Assembly: GCA_017548565.1 (NCBI GenBank)
Contig: JAFYZU010000009.1
Location: 1-64,000 of the forward strand
Source: Treponema sp.
Lineage (GTDB): Bacteria > Spirochaetota > Spirochaetia > Treponematales > Treponemataceae
Length of the DNA: 64,000 nt
Reading direction: 5' to 3'
Below are positions 49,274 through 58,877 of this stretch, piece after piece; within the stretch, counting starts at the first letter, position 1, and each line of letters opens with the position of its first letter. The translations under genes and the position numbers were made by a program. The notes under the pieces were generated by a model. That model made no database searches. It was given only the letters and a program-made list of their open reading frames with translations, and was not told the DNA's origin.

Positions 49274-51316
49274 ATGGCAAAGGTTGGAATTTCAGAACTT
49301 GCTATCCGTGATGCTCATCAGAGCCTTCACGCAACACGTATGACAACGGCAGATATGTTACCTGCTTGTCCAATGTTAGATAAAATAGGATATAAATTTA
49401 TCGAAGGATGGGGCGGTGCAACTTATGATTCATGTATCCGTTTTTTGAATGAAGATCCGTGGGACAGATTAAGAAAATTACATGCAGCAATGCCGAATAC
49501 AAAAATCATGATGCTGCTTCGTGCTCAGAATCTTCTTGGTTACCGTCATTATGCAGATGATGTAGTTCAGAAGTTTGTTGAAACAGCAGCTAAAAACGGA
49601 ATTAATTGTTTCCGTATTTTTGATGCATGTAATGATCCTCGTAATATGGAATGTGCAACAAAGGCTGCAAAGAAAACCGGTAAACATGTTCAGATGGCAA
49701 TTTCTTATGCGGTTACTCCTTTTCATACAGTAGAAAAATATACAGATCTTGCAAAGGCTTATGCTGATTTCGGAGCTGATTCAATCTGTATTAAAGATAT
49801 GTCGGGTCTTTTAAAGCCTTATGCTGCTTATGATCTTGTAAAGGCAATTAAATCAAAGGTTGATTTACCTGTTGAGATTCATACACATGCGACAACCGGA
49901 CTTTCTGTAGCGACATTGCTTAAAGGTGCAGAAGCCGGGGCAGACTGGCTTGATACTGCAATTTCTTCTATGTCTATGGGAACTTCACATTCTCCTACAG
50001 AAACAATCGTAGAAATGCTCAAGGGAACTGACATGGACACAGGTCTTGATACTCAGGCTCTTCTTGAAATTTCAAAATATTTCCGTGAAGTTCGAAAGCA
50101 TTATTCATCACTTGAATCATCATTCCTTGGAGCTGATACACGTATTCTTCTTTCTCAGGTTCCGGGCGGTATGCTTTCAAATCTTGAATCTCAGCTTAAA
50201 CAGCAGAATGCAGCCGATAAGATGGATGATGTACTTGCTGAACTTCCACGCGTTCATAAAGATGCAGGTTATGTTCCTCTTGTAACTCCTACTTCTCAGA
50301 TTGTGGGAACTCAGGCTGTTATGAATGTCCTTATGGGGCCATATAAGACAATGACTCAGGATTTCCGTAATTTGATTACTGGAAAATTCGGTGCACTTCC
50401 TACTGCCCCAAATGCAGAACTTGTTAAGAAGGCACTTGAACAGAATGGTATGGATAAAGTAATGACATGTCGTCCAGCCGATGAAATTCCTCCTGAGTGG
50501 GATAAAATGGTTGAAGAATCAAAGAAAAACGGCGGTGACGGTTCTGATGAAGATACTCTTACTTATGCAATGTTCCCTAATGTTGCTCCTAAATTCTTTG
50601 CTAATCGTGCAAATGGTCCTGTTGATGCTGCTTCAACCTTCGCTAAAAAAGAAGCTCCGTCTGTTTCTTCAAACGGTTCTTATACTGTAAACGTAAATGG
50701 AACTTCATACAATGTAACTGCTAACGGCGATAATATTACTGTAAACGGACAGGCTTATAACGTAACATTTGGTGCTCCTTCACAGGCATCTGCTCCAACA
50801 GCAGTTGTTACAGGTGGTACCGATGTGCCGTCTCCTGTTGCAGGAACAATCTTAAAGCTTGTTGCTGCTGAAGGTTCTGATGTTAAAAAAGGTGATACTG
50901 TAATAATGATTGAATCCATGAAAATGGAACTTGAGGTTAAGGCTCCTGAATCAGGAAAAATTTCATTTATCTGTAAACCAGGCGATCAGGTTCAGGCTGG
51001 TCAGAAGCTTGCATCTCTGGGTGGTGTAGTAATGGCTGCTCCATCTGCTGCAGTTTCGTCAACAACTGCAAACACGGCTAGTTCCAATGCAGTTTCCGGT
51101 AATGGTGGAAAGGCCGTGTCCGCTCCAGTAGCAGGAACTTTACTCCGCTATGCAGTTTCAGAAGGCTCACAGGTTCAGCCTGATACAACAATCATCATTG
51201 TAGAATCGATGAAAATGGAGCTTGAAATAAAAGCTGGTTGTGCAGGTAAAGTTCATTTTATTGCTGCAACAGGCAGTCAGATTGCTCAGGGTGCCACTCT
51301 GGCAGAGATTCAGTAA
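49274..51316 (+). CDS. oadA: Oxaloacetate decarboxylase alpha subunit with two biotin domains
   Basis: Transfers the carboxyl group of oxaloacetate to biotin in the cytoplasm. Residues 1-460 are the carboxyltransferase: RDAHQSLHATRM near the start, a conserved MLLRAQNLLGYRHY, and metal-binding HTHATTGLS near 200. The usual protein has one C-terminal biotin domain. Here two follow: Lys550 in ESMKMELEV (AAA at 50921) and Lys647 in ESMKMELEI (AAA at 51212), joined by a Ser/Ala/Thr linker. Length is 680 residues, about 85 more than common single-domain forms. It follows oadG by two bases and precedes oadB by 47. Confidence 0.95.
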   Translation: MAKVGISELAIRDAHQSLHATRMTTADMLPACPMLDKIGYKFIEGWGGATYDSCIRFLNEDPWDRLRKLHAAMPNTKIMMLLRAQNLLGYRHYADDVVQKFVETAAKNGINCFRIFDACNDPRNMECATKAAKKTGKHVQMAISYAVTPFHTVEKYTDLAKAYADFGADSICIKDMSGLLKPYAAYDLVKAIKSKVDLPVEIHTHATTGLSVATLLKGAEAGADWLDTAISSMSMGTSHSPTETIVEMLKGTDMDTGLDTQALLEISKYFREVRKHYSSLESSFLGADTRILLSQVPGGMLSNLESQLKQQNAADKMDDVLAELPRVHKDAGYVPLVTPTSQIVGTQAVMNVLMGPYKTMTQDFRNLITGKFGALPTAPNAELVKKALEQNGMDKVMTCRPADEIPPEWDKMVEESKKNGGDGSDEDTLTYAMFPNVAPKFFANRANGPVDAASTFAKKEAPSVSSNGSYTVNVNGTSYNVTANGDNITVNGQAYNVTFGAPSQASAPTAVVTGGTDVPSPVAGTILKLVAAEGSDVKKGDTVIMIESMKMELEVKAPESGKISFICKPGDQVQAGQKLASLGGVVMAAPSAAVSSTTANTASSNAVSGNGGKAVSAPVAGTLLRYAVSEGSQVQPDTTIIIVESMKMELEIKAGCAGKVHFIAATGSQIAQGATLAEIQ

Positions 51317-51363
51317 ATTATGTTTTTGCCGTACATTGTTGCGGCAATTCATGAGGATTATAT

Positions 51364-52788
51364 ATGGACACAGTATTAAGTAATAAAAATGATAAATTTA
51401 AATATTTCAGAATTACTGCAATTATCTGTATGATTGCCCTGCTTTTATCTTTTGCAGGCTGCGATTTTACAGGTAAAAAGAATGATTCTGCAAATGCAGC
51501 AAGTTCTACAATAATCAAGGGGTCTGAAGGCATTCCTAATATTAATGCTAAGGCATTTTTTATGAATGTATGGAAAAACACCGGTATTTATAAAATCATT
51601 CATACTCAGACAGAAGCAGAAATTGCGCAGGAAAAAGCAGAAAAAGAAGCAGTTGAAGATGCCGCTAAAATTGATGTTTTTGGTGGAAAGATTGTTCCAG
51701 GCTGGCAGAAGCTTCTGTTGCTTGCAATCGGATTTTTAATTGTATATTTAGGGGCTGCAAAAGGATTTGAGCCGCTTCTTTTAATTCCAATCGGATTCGG
51801 TACAATTCTCGTAAATATTCCTGGAGCCGGTATGGGCGAAGGTCCGGATGGTATGCTTCATATCATCTATAACGCCGGAGTTGGAAACGAATTTTTCCCT
51901 ATGCTTATTTTTATGGGAATCGGTGCAATGACAGACTTTGGTCCGCTTATTGCAAATCCTAAGACTGCATTGCTCGGTGGTGCCGCACAGTTCGGTGTTT
52001 TTGCCACATTGTTCGGTGTTGCTTTGATGAATTTCCTTCCTTTTATTGATTATAACATGAAGCAGGCATGTGCGGTTGCCATTATTGGTGGTGCAGACGG
52101 TCCTACTTCGATTTACGTCTCGGCAAAACTTGCTCCAAAAATGATGGCGGTCATAGCAGTAGCCGCGTATTCATATATGGCACTTGTTCCTATGATTCAG
52201 CCACCGATCATGAAGCTTCTTACAACAAAGAAAGAGCGTGTAATTAAAATGAAGCAGCTTCGCCCTGTTTCAAAGGCAGAAAAAGTTTTGTTCCCTATTG
52301 TTCTTCTTATCGTAACAATTCTCCTTCTTCCTCCTGCAGCTCCTCTTATCGGTATGCTTTCGTTCGGAAATTTCATTAAGGAAGCAGGTTGTGTTCAGAG
52401 GCTTTCAAAGACTGTAGAAAATGAACTTATGAATATTGTTTCAATTCTTCTTTCTCTAGGCGTTGGTTCTCAGATGACTCCTGAAAAGATCTGTAACTGG
52501 AACTCATTCGGTATTATTCTTCTTGGTCTTGTTGCTTTCATCATCGCAACTGCAAGCGGACTTATTATGGCTAAGATTATGAATCTGTTCCTTAAAGAAA
52601 AAATTAATCCGCTTATCGGTTCGGCAGGTGTTTCTGCGGTACCAATGGCAGCACGTGTTGCAAATAAAGTAGGTATGTCTGAAGATCCTACAAACTTCCT
52701 TCTTATGCATGCTATGGGACCTAACGTAGCAGGTGTAATCGGAACTGCAATTGCGGCGGGTGTATTTATTTCTACCTACGGAATGTAA
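51364..52788 (+). CDS. oadB: Oxaloacetate decarboxylase beta subunit with N-terminal extension
   Basis: Integral membrane subunit that decarboxylates carboxybiotin and pumps Na+. The core from about residue 110 has ten or so hydrophobic segments with family signals [36 protein letters not shown] and [19 protein letters not shown]. The first 105 residues are extra: a hydrophobic segment (residues 16-32) ending in a lipobox-like SFAGC, then a charged stretch. The extension may be an added membrane anchor or a signal-like leader. GAGG lies about nine bases before the ATG. No shorter start with a better ribosome site was obvious. Confidence 0.93.
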   Translation: MDTVLSNKNDKFKYFRITAIICMIALLLSFAGCDFTGKKNDSANAASSTIIKGSEGIPNINAKAFFMNVWKNTGIYKIIHTQTEAEIAQEKAEKEAVEDAAKIDVFGGKIVPGWQKLLLLAIGFLIVYLGAAKGFEPLLLIPIGFGTILVNIPGAGMGEGPDGMLHIIYNAGVGNEFFPMLIFMGIGAMTDFGPLIANPKTALLGGAAQFGVFATLFGVALMNFLPFIDYNMKQACAVAIIGGADGPTSIYVSAKLAPKMMAVIAVAAYSYMALVPMIQPPIMKLLTTKKERVIKMKQLRPVSKAEKVLFPIVLLIVTILLLPPAAPLIGMLSFGNFIKEAGCVQRLSKTVENELMNIVSILLSLGVGSQMTPEKICNWNSFGIILLGLVAFIIATASGLIMAKIMNLFLKEKINPLIGSAGVSAVPMAARVANKVGMSEDPTNFLLMHAMGPNVAGVIGTAIAAGVFISTYGM

Positions 52789-52806
52789 TTGAACTAAAAG
52801 GGTACC

Positions 52807-53697
52807 TTATTTTAATCTGCAGATATAATCGCAGAAGGTACATATATCCTTTGTACGGCCGGGCATTTTTTGTCCGGCTTTTTTCATCTTCTGTTTAATT
52901 TCAGGAATAGATTTTCTTAATCCTTTTTCATAGCACATCCTGATTATTTTGTTTTCTGCGGCATTTTTTAAAAGCGTTTCATAATCATCTTTTATTGTTC
53001 CTATTATGAGAGCATCGTTTTCATTTGCAAAACCACAGCAGGGAGCAATGCGTCCGTCGGGATGAATATAAAAAATATGACCGGGCCCTTCACAAAAATC
53101 ATCCTTGAACCATACGTGAGATTTCCATGCCTCTTTATTATCTGATAAAAAAGACTGATGAAGAAAATGTATTTTAATATCTGGAAAATTTTCTTCTATA
53201 GGAAAAAGCTTGAGAGGAGTTTTTTCCGGTTCATTATCTTTTAATACGCACTGTATGTTGATTGAATTTCCTCCGAAAACAGACTGAACGGCTTTAATGA
53301 ATATGATAATCCTGTTCATCTGCTGGGAATGAAAACTGTCTGCGCTTAGTGAAAATTTCCCGTCATATCCTGAATCATATAATTTTCGGAGAACTGTTCG
53401 AAGCTCCCCTTCAGTTTTCCACCAGTCACCGTTTGTAGTTATCTGATCAAAAAGAAGATCAAGCTTTATGGTTTCTCTGGAAATTTTATAAAGGAATTCG
53501 GGATATAAAAAAGGTTCTCCGCCGCTGAAGCCGACTTTTTCAAGATGTTCTTTTGTGATGTTTAAAAAATGAATTGCATCATCTATTGAAAGCTTCTGAC
53601 CGGTTCGTTTTACGAAGCAATGTGCACAATGCAGATTACATTCACTTGTCGGTGCAAAAATTACCTGAGATGGAGTGTAAGGTCTTCCTTTTGTCAT
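52807..53697 (-). CDS. Radical SAM protein with C-terminal Cys cluster
   Basis: Radical SAM enzyme: the 4Fe-4S motif is Cys20, Cys24 and Cys27 in TSECNLHCAHCFVKR, and KVGFSGGEPFLYPEF is the SAM-binding GGE motif. C-terminal cysteines (CCGFAN near 225, then CTFCDYIC at the end) suggest a SPASM-like second cluster site. Such proteins modify peptides or cofactors. No precursor peptide gene is evident next to it, so the substrate is unknown. It follows the CBM48-like lipoprotein gene on the same strand by 15 bases, which suggests cotranscription. Confidence 0.88.
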   Translation of the reverse strand: MTKGRPYTPSQVIFAPTSECNLHCAHCFVKRTGQKLSIDDAIHFLNITKEHLEKVGFSGGEPFLYPEFLYKISRETIKLDLLFDQITTNGDWWKTEGELRTVLRKLYDSGYDGKFSLSADSFHSQQMNRIIIFIKAVQSVFGGNSINIQCVLKDNEPEKTPLKLFPIEENFPDIKIHFLHQSFLSDNKEAWKSHVWFKDDFCEGPGHIFYIHPDGRIAPCCGFANENDALIIGTIKDDYETLLKNAAENKIIRMCYEKGLRKSIPEIKQKMKKAGQKMPGRTKDICTFCDYICRLK

Positions 53698-53712
53698 TAA
53701 CTGTTTTTATCC

Positions 53713-54456
53713 TTATTTTACTTTTATTACTGATACCATTCTTCCATCCGATGTATATGCTTTTTCTGAATTTGTATTATCCGGTACTGGTGTAAATCCA
53801 ATGTAATAATTGTAATAATAAGTTCCATCTGCAAGCGGGAGATTCAATTCATAAATTCCAGATTTTGTTTCATGCATTGTATAAATCCATGGATCCCAGT
53901 TACAGAAGGAGCCCGAAAGCCATACTTCTTCACCAGGATCTGTCCGGTATACAAAATGAACAAATCCGTCTTCGGTAACCTCTGTGTTGTAATTATCAGC
54001 ATTAACTGCATTTACAATGGAAAAATAAAGGTTTACATCATCATCATATTCTTTAAGAGGATTAAGCGGATCTGTAGTCCACAAGCCCTCTATTACAAGT
54101 CTGTATTTTATTGTCGAAATTTTATGATTTCTCTGGTAGCAGTAAAAAAGGTGCTTTGGTGTTTTCTTTCCATTTTCATCTACTCCGATATATGCTTTAA
54201 AAGGATGGATTGTCTTATAATCTTCAAAATCAAAGGCAATCCCTACTGTACGGTATTTTGGATCTGCAGTGAAGAGAATGTAGCTGTCCGATATAACAGG
54301 TGCTCCGGGACCATCTGTTTCGCGGATGATTTTATCCTGTTCATAAGGGGCATATACTATTTTTTTTTCAGAATCTTCACCACAGCCTGTTAACATAATT
54401 GCAGCGTTAAAAAGCAGAAAAAGAAGAAAAAAACGGTTAAAAATACTCTTATTCAT
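53713..54456 (-). CDS. Lipoprotein with CBM48/AMPK-type glycogen-binding domain
   Basis: Exported lipoprotein of 247 residues, lipobox LTG-C with Cys25. The mature part has two beta domains. The second (about 160-247) carries the E-set carbohydrate-binding pattern of isoamylase and AMPK beta proteins: VHFVYRTDPGEEVWLSGSFC, WDPWIYTMHE, and GIYELNLPLADGTYYYNYYI. This probably binds a glucan. The first domain (about 45-140) is similar in type but less clear. It lies upstream of the radical SAM gene, and AATAAGAG-like bases precede the ATG. A role in starch or glycogen binding at the cell surface is inference. Confidence 0.8.
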   Translation of the reverse strand: MNKSIFNRFFLLFLLFNAAIMLTGCGEDSEKKIVYAPYEQDKIIRETDGPGAPVISDSYILFTADPKYRTVGIAFDFEDYKTIHPFKAYIGVDENGKKTPKHLFYCYQRNHKISTIKYRLVIEGLWTTDPLNPLKEYDDDVNLYFSIVNAVNADNYNTEVTEDGFVHFVYRTDPGEEVWLSGSFCNWDPWIYTMHETKSGIYELNLPLADGTYYYNYYIGFTPVPDNTNSEKAYTSDGRMVSVIKVK

Positions 54457-54591
54457 AATAAAATTATCGGAAATCGGTGATTTTATATTAGAAAAAATAA
54501 TTGTTAAGTTTATTTTTTTTCTTCCGTATATTATAATATAGATAGTGCATACTGTTTAATTTTTGGGTGAAGGGGTAAATTAAAAAAACAA

Positions 54592-57500
54592 ATGCCAGGC
54601 TTAAGTCAGCTTAAACAATTCAATAAAGATATCCAGTCTCTTGGTGATGAATTAACTGCCCGTGCAGGACGTGGTGAAAAGCCCATAAAAATTCCTATTC
54701 CCCGTTCAGTAGAAGACCGCGACGATACAGAAGATTTCGTTCTTGGTATGCCTGAGGTAGCAGCTCCTGTTGCCGAATCAAATGTTGATGATGATCTTTC
54801 AGATATTACCGGTGTAAAGACTAAAACTGATTCTTCTTCAAAAGAAGAAAGCAGTGCCTTTGAAGCACCGGATATGTCTTCTTTATTAAATCCTATTATG
54901 AGCGATTCTTCCAGTGGAGGTGACGGATTTCCTGATCTTTCGCAGTTTATGGATCAGACTCCTGTACAGGAAGAACCGGTTGAAGAAGAAGTTGTCGAAG
55001 AAACTCCGGTTGCAGTTGCGGACATGGGACTTGAATCACTTCTTTCGGGAGTTGGATTTGACGGTTCAGAAGGTACAGAAGACAATGTTCCTGTTATAAC
55101 AGAAGATGAAGAAGAAGATTCGACAGTTGAAAATGAAGGCGAGCCTGTCGAAGTAGAAAAAGAAACTGAAAAGCCTTTAAGCCCGGGAGCACCTTTAGAT
55201 ATAGATTCATTTGGGACTGAACCTATTCCTGAAATGAACGATTCGATTTCTGAGCTTGAACAATCGATGAAGGAAATGCAGAGTTCTTTCGATGAACATC
55301 TTCCTGATTCTGAAACTCTTCCAACGCTTGATGAAATTGCCGCACATGCACCTGCTCCAAAGCCGGAAGAGCCTCCTGCAGATATAGATGAACCTGTACC
55401 TTCGGATTTTGACATCCCTTCTGATTTTGTAGTTCCTTCTGATGAATCTTCTGAATTTGATTTACCTCAGTCAGAGCAGAGCGAAAATGCTTCCGATTTT
55501 GAAATGCCTGAAGGAATGGAACTTGGTTCTGATTTTCCGGTTGAAGAAAATCCATCTTCTTTTGACAGCGATTTTGGAAGCACTGCCGGTCTTGATGATT
55601 TTAATATTTCGAACGAACCTCTTCCGCAGATGGATTTTGACCAGGATGAAAATCTTGAAGCGGGACTTGATGATATAAATTTAAGTGATTTTGGAATTGA
55701 TGAGCCTTCGGTAACTCCTGCCGATTCTTCTGATTTTTCTATGGAAGAGCCTTCTTCAGATGCGGAACAGGATTTTTCTGCAGAAGCTCCTTCGATGGAT
55801 GATTTTGCTGCGGAACCTTCCGGTGAAGATTTTTCTTCAGATGTACCGTCTGCTGATTTTGGAGAGGACATGCCGTCAGATTTCACAGCAGACATTTCTT
55901 CTTCGGATTCAGAAACAGACATGGATTCTGGTCTTGAAGAAGGCTTTGGTTCAGACGGATTCGGCTCAGATGACGGCTTAGATGGTTTTGGTTCAGACGA
56001 TTTTGGATCAGAAGAATCTGGAGTTGATGAAAATGCACCTGTAGAGGTTTTCGATACTACAGGGATGGACGAAGACATTGATTTTGGAATTAAAGATACA
56101 GATTCGCAGCTTAAGGGAGACAATGATTTTGATTTAGGAAATGGTGATGATTTCCCTATGGAAGGCTCTGATTTTGAGATTCCAGGTTTTTCTGATGTAG
56201 ATACTGCAAAGGAAACTCCTAAAAATCCTCCTAAAAATGCAAATCTTGATATTCCAGATTTTGGCGGGGCGGTAAAAGGCGAAAAAGGAAAGCTTCCTCC
56301 AAATACACTTTCTGATGAACAATACAAGCAGTTCTTAAAGAATTTTGGTAATTATCCATTGAATGTAAGGCTTGCTTTTGAAAATCTTATTGTTCAGGAT
56401 GAATTTACAGATGACGCAGAATTTGAGATTATAGAAAAAATCCTTAACAAGGCACCGGCACGTCAGGTTGCTTCGTTACTGGAAAAAATGCTTGATATTT
56501 CCATTCCGGTTCCACGTGATTTTGAGCACAGAACTGCGGAAGAATATGAAGAATACAAAAAATCTTTATCATATCAGCTTAGAAATAAGGTAATCCCTCT
56601 TGCACTTGCAGGAATTGTTGCAGTAATTCTTGGCTGGGGACTTTTCTTATTTACAAAGAACTGTATTGTAAATCCTATAAGGGCATCTAAACTTTACAAA
56701 GAAGGATATGTAATGCTTCAGGCAGATGAATATCCTCAGTCAGAATTGAAATTTGAAAATGCCGCTTCTATCCTCATGAAGAAAAAATGGTTCTTTAAAT
56801 ATGCGCGTGGTTACAGGAACAAAAAGCAGTATCAGCGTGCAGAAAAGAAGTATAAGGAAATACTTCATTATTTCAATCACGATAAGGGAGCGGGTCTTGA
56901 ATATGCCGACATGGAGCTTTACGATTTAGAAAATTATGATCTTGCAGAAGAAATTGTAAGGCGTGAAGTTCTTGATCATCACATAAATGATAAGGACGGA
57001 CTTTTGAAACTCGGCGATATTCTTCTTGAATATGGGACAGAAAAAAATCTTCCAGATAAGCTGGAGGATGCAAAGCTTCAATATCTTGCTTTCCAGGATC
57101 TTTATCCGAAAGAAAAGCTGCCGTTTAATACACGAATGATGCGTTATTATATAAGGACAGATAATCTAGCACAGGTTCTTTCTTATAAAGACATGTTTAT
57201 TGCAAAGGAAAAGAATCTCAATGCAGATGACTGGACTGAATTGAGCGGATATCTTCTCGAAAAAATGTACGGTAATATAGCACCGTCAGATGAATATCTG
57301 CGTGATAAGATTGAAGATTTACGAAAGATGCTTGTTCGTGCAGTTTCTCTAAATCCGGAAAATCCTATTGCACTTTTTAATCTTGCAAAATATTACATCA
57401 ATACAAATGAAGTTAGTAATGTTGAAATTGTACTTAAGGATGCAATCGATAAATTCAATAAGGCTGTTCATCTTAAAAAGCGTGATATATATAAATACAT

Positions 57501-58284
57501 TGATTCTTACCGTCTGCTTGGTGAAAATTATATAAAGACACAGGATTATCTTCGTGCACAGGAGCAGTATTCAAACGGTATTGAGCTTTATACTGTTGAG
57601 CATGAAAGTGCAGCTTTTGAAGGTGATGTAAACATCGGTCATCTTTATGCTGACCTTGCCGATATAAATTATTTTTCTGCCGGTGATTATCAGAATGCAG
57701 AATTGAATTATCAGAAATCCGTTGAGCTTGGTTATGATAATCCTCAGATCCGCTACAGACTCGGATACATGCAGTATAAACGCAATGATTATGCAAGTGC
57801 TCTTCGTTCATTCATCAAGGCAGGAGAAGGAAACGTTAAGGAAAAGAACCTCATGCTTTCTATGGGCAACACGCTTGCACTTCGTAATGATGATTATGCC
57901 GCAGAAGGTTATTTTGGTCAGCTCATAGATAAGCTTGATGAAGAGATGATCCATAACGGAGATACTTTGTTCCCTCAGAATGATCCGGATGATTACGATT
58001 TTGTAACTACATATCTTTATGCCGCAAATAATTATGGAGTTGTTTTATACCGTCTTGCTAACAGAACCGGCGACAGTTCAAAGAATGCAAAAGCGATTGT
58101 TCAGCTTCAGCAGTCGTTAAGGGCATGGGATGCATTGACAAGAGATCAGAAAACTATGAAACGAATGGAAGGAAGCAATCTTGCAGAACAGAACATTAAA
58201 TATATTACACACCCTGTTTCTGATTTTGAACCTTCTATCTATATAGAAATTCCAAAGACACTTACAGATAAAGAAAAATTCTAA
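54592..58284 (+). CDS. flcA: TPR membrane protein, probable periplasmic flagellar collar protein FlcA
   Basis: A 1,230-residue protein. The opening PGLSQLKQFNKDIQSLGDEL and the domain architecture fit the spirochaete FlcA group (Borrelia BB0326), which builds the collar around the periplasmic flagellar motor and places stators. Residues 50-560 are very acidic and low complexity (Asp, Ser, Glu, Phe, Pro), ending in FGSDDFGSEESG-like repeats. Residues 570-665 form a helical segment (LPPNTLSDEQYKQFLKNFGN), and residues 667-688 a single membrane helix. The rest is a row of TPR helices. The stop overlaps the next start as TAATG. The match is by pattern and architecture, not a search. Confidence 0.7.
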   Translation: MPGLSQLKQFNKDIQSLGDELTARAGRGEKPIKIPIPRSVEDRDDTEDFVLGMPEVAAPVAESNVDDDLSDITGVKTKTDSSSKEESSAFEAPDMSSLLNPIMSDSSSGGDGFPDLSQFMDQTPVQEEPVEEEVVEETPVAVADMGLESLLSGVGFDGSEGTEDNVPVITEDEEEDSTVENEGEPVEVEKETEKPLSPGAPLDIDSFGTEPIPEMNDSISELEQSMKEMQSSFDEHLPDSETLPTLDEIAAHAPAPKPEEPPADIDEPVPSDFDIPSDFVVPSDESSEFDLPQSEQSENASDFEMPEGMELGSDFPVEENPSSFDSDFGSTAGLDDFNISNEPLPQMDFDQDENLEAGLDDINLSDFGIDEPSVTPADSSDFSMEEPSSDAEQDFSAEAPSMDDFAAEPSGEDFSSDVPSADFGEDMPSDFTADISSSDSETDMDSGLEEGFGSDGFGSDDGLDGFGSDDFGSEESGVDENAPVEVFDTTGMDEDIDFGIKDTDSQLKGDNDFDLGNGDDFPMEGSDFEIPGFSDVDTAKETPKNPPKNANLDIPDFGGAVKGEKGKLPPNTLSDEQYKQFLKNFGNYPLNVRLAFENLIVQDEFTDDAEFEIIEKILNKAPARQVASLLEKMLDISIPVPRDFEHRTAEEYEEYKKSLSYQLRNKVIPLALAGIVAVILGWGLFLFTKNCIVNPIRASKLYKEGYVMLQADEYPQSELKFENAASILMKKKWFFKYARGYRNKKQYQRAEKKYKEILHYFNHDKGAGLEYADMELYDLENYDLAEEIVRREVLDHHINDKDGLLKLGDILLEYGTEKNLPDKLEDAKLQYLAFQDLYPKEKLPFNTRMMRYYIRTDNLAQVLSYKDMFIAKEKNLNADDWTELSGYLLEKMYGNIAPSDEYLRDKIEDLRKMLVRAVSLNPENPIALFNLAKYYINTNEVSNVEIVLKDAIDKFNKAVHLKKRDIYKYIDSYRLLGENYIKTQDYLRAQEQYSNGIELYTVEHESAAFEGDVNIGHLYADLADINYFSAGDYQNAELNYQKSVELGYDNPQIRYRLGYMQYKRNDYASALRSFIKAGEGNVKEKNLMLSMGNTLALRNDDYAAEGYFGQLIDKLDEEMIHNGDTLFPQNDPDDYDFVTTYLYAANNYGVVLYRLANRTGDSSKNAKAIVQLQQSLRAWDALTRDQKTMKRMEGSNLAEQNIKYITHPVSDFEPSIYIEIPKTLTDKEKF

Positions 58285-58874
58285 TGGAACAGAAGAAAAT
58301 ACTTCAGAAGGAACTTGTACGAAAATCAATTCATATCTGCAGCTCGTTTATTCCGCTTCTGCTATCTTTTTTATACTGGCCTACTATTGCTGCTCTTTTG
58401 GCAATGGTTATTTTTTATTCAATAAGTGAATTTCTTCGATTACGTAACATTAATATTCCCGTTATAAGCTTTATAACTAAAACTGCAGCACGAGAAAAGG
58501 ATGACGGTAAATTTGTGATGGGACCTGTAACGCTTGTTATTGGAATCATTCTTACTGCGCTTATGTGCCAGAAAATGCCATGTGCAATCGGTATCTTCTC
58601 TCTGGCATTCGGTGACGGATTTGCATCACTAATCGGAAAAATGTTCGGTAAACGAAAACTGCCTTTTTCAAGAGGAAAGACTTATGCAGGAAGCCTTGGT
58701 TGTTTTATTGCATCATTTATTTCACTTTTCCTTCTTACAAAATCATCGTATATCAGTTTAATAATTGCAGCGGCTACCACTTTGATTGAATCGCTTCCAC
58801 TCGGTGATTTTGACAATATAATAATTCCGACTTTTACAGGTGCAGTTGCAACTCTTCTTATCTACGGATTGTAG
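58284..58874 (+). CDS. Dolichol/polyprenol kinase-like membrane protein
   Basis: A 196-residue protein with about six hydrophobic segments. It resembles SEC59/VTE5 kinases and the cytidylyltransferase-like family: KELVRKSIHICSSFIPLL opens it, and LAFGDGFASLIGKMFGKRKL followed by KTYAGSLGCFIASF is the conserved nucleotide-binding core (DG-type motif). It may phosphorylate a polyprenol or diacylglycerol for lipid or glycan assembly. The start overlaps the FlcA-like gene stop by one base, so the two are translationally coupled. This link to the flagellar collar gene is unusual and may reflect operon history rather than function. Confidence 0.82.
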   Translation: MEQKKILQKELVRKSIHICSSFIPLLLSFLYWPTIAALLAMVIFYSISEFLRLRNINIPVISFITKTAAREKDDGKFVMGPVTLVIGIILTALMCQKMPCAIGIFSLAFGDGFASLIGKMFGKRKLPFSRGKTYAGSLGCFIASFISLFLLTKSSYISLIIAAATTLIESLPLGDFDNIIIPTFTGAVATLLIYGL

Positions 58875-58877
58875 GTT

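Noticed and set aside
55467-56327. A 286-codon Ser-rich frame opposite the FlcA-like gene
   Set aside because: The Ser/Pro/Lys composition is what the complement of the acidic low-complexity coding region gives. There is no start signal.
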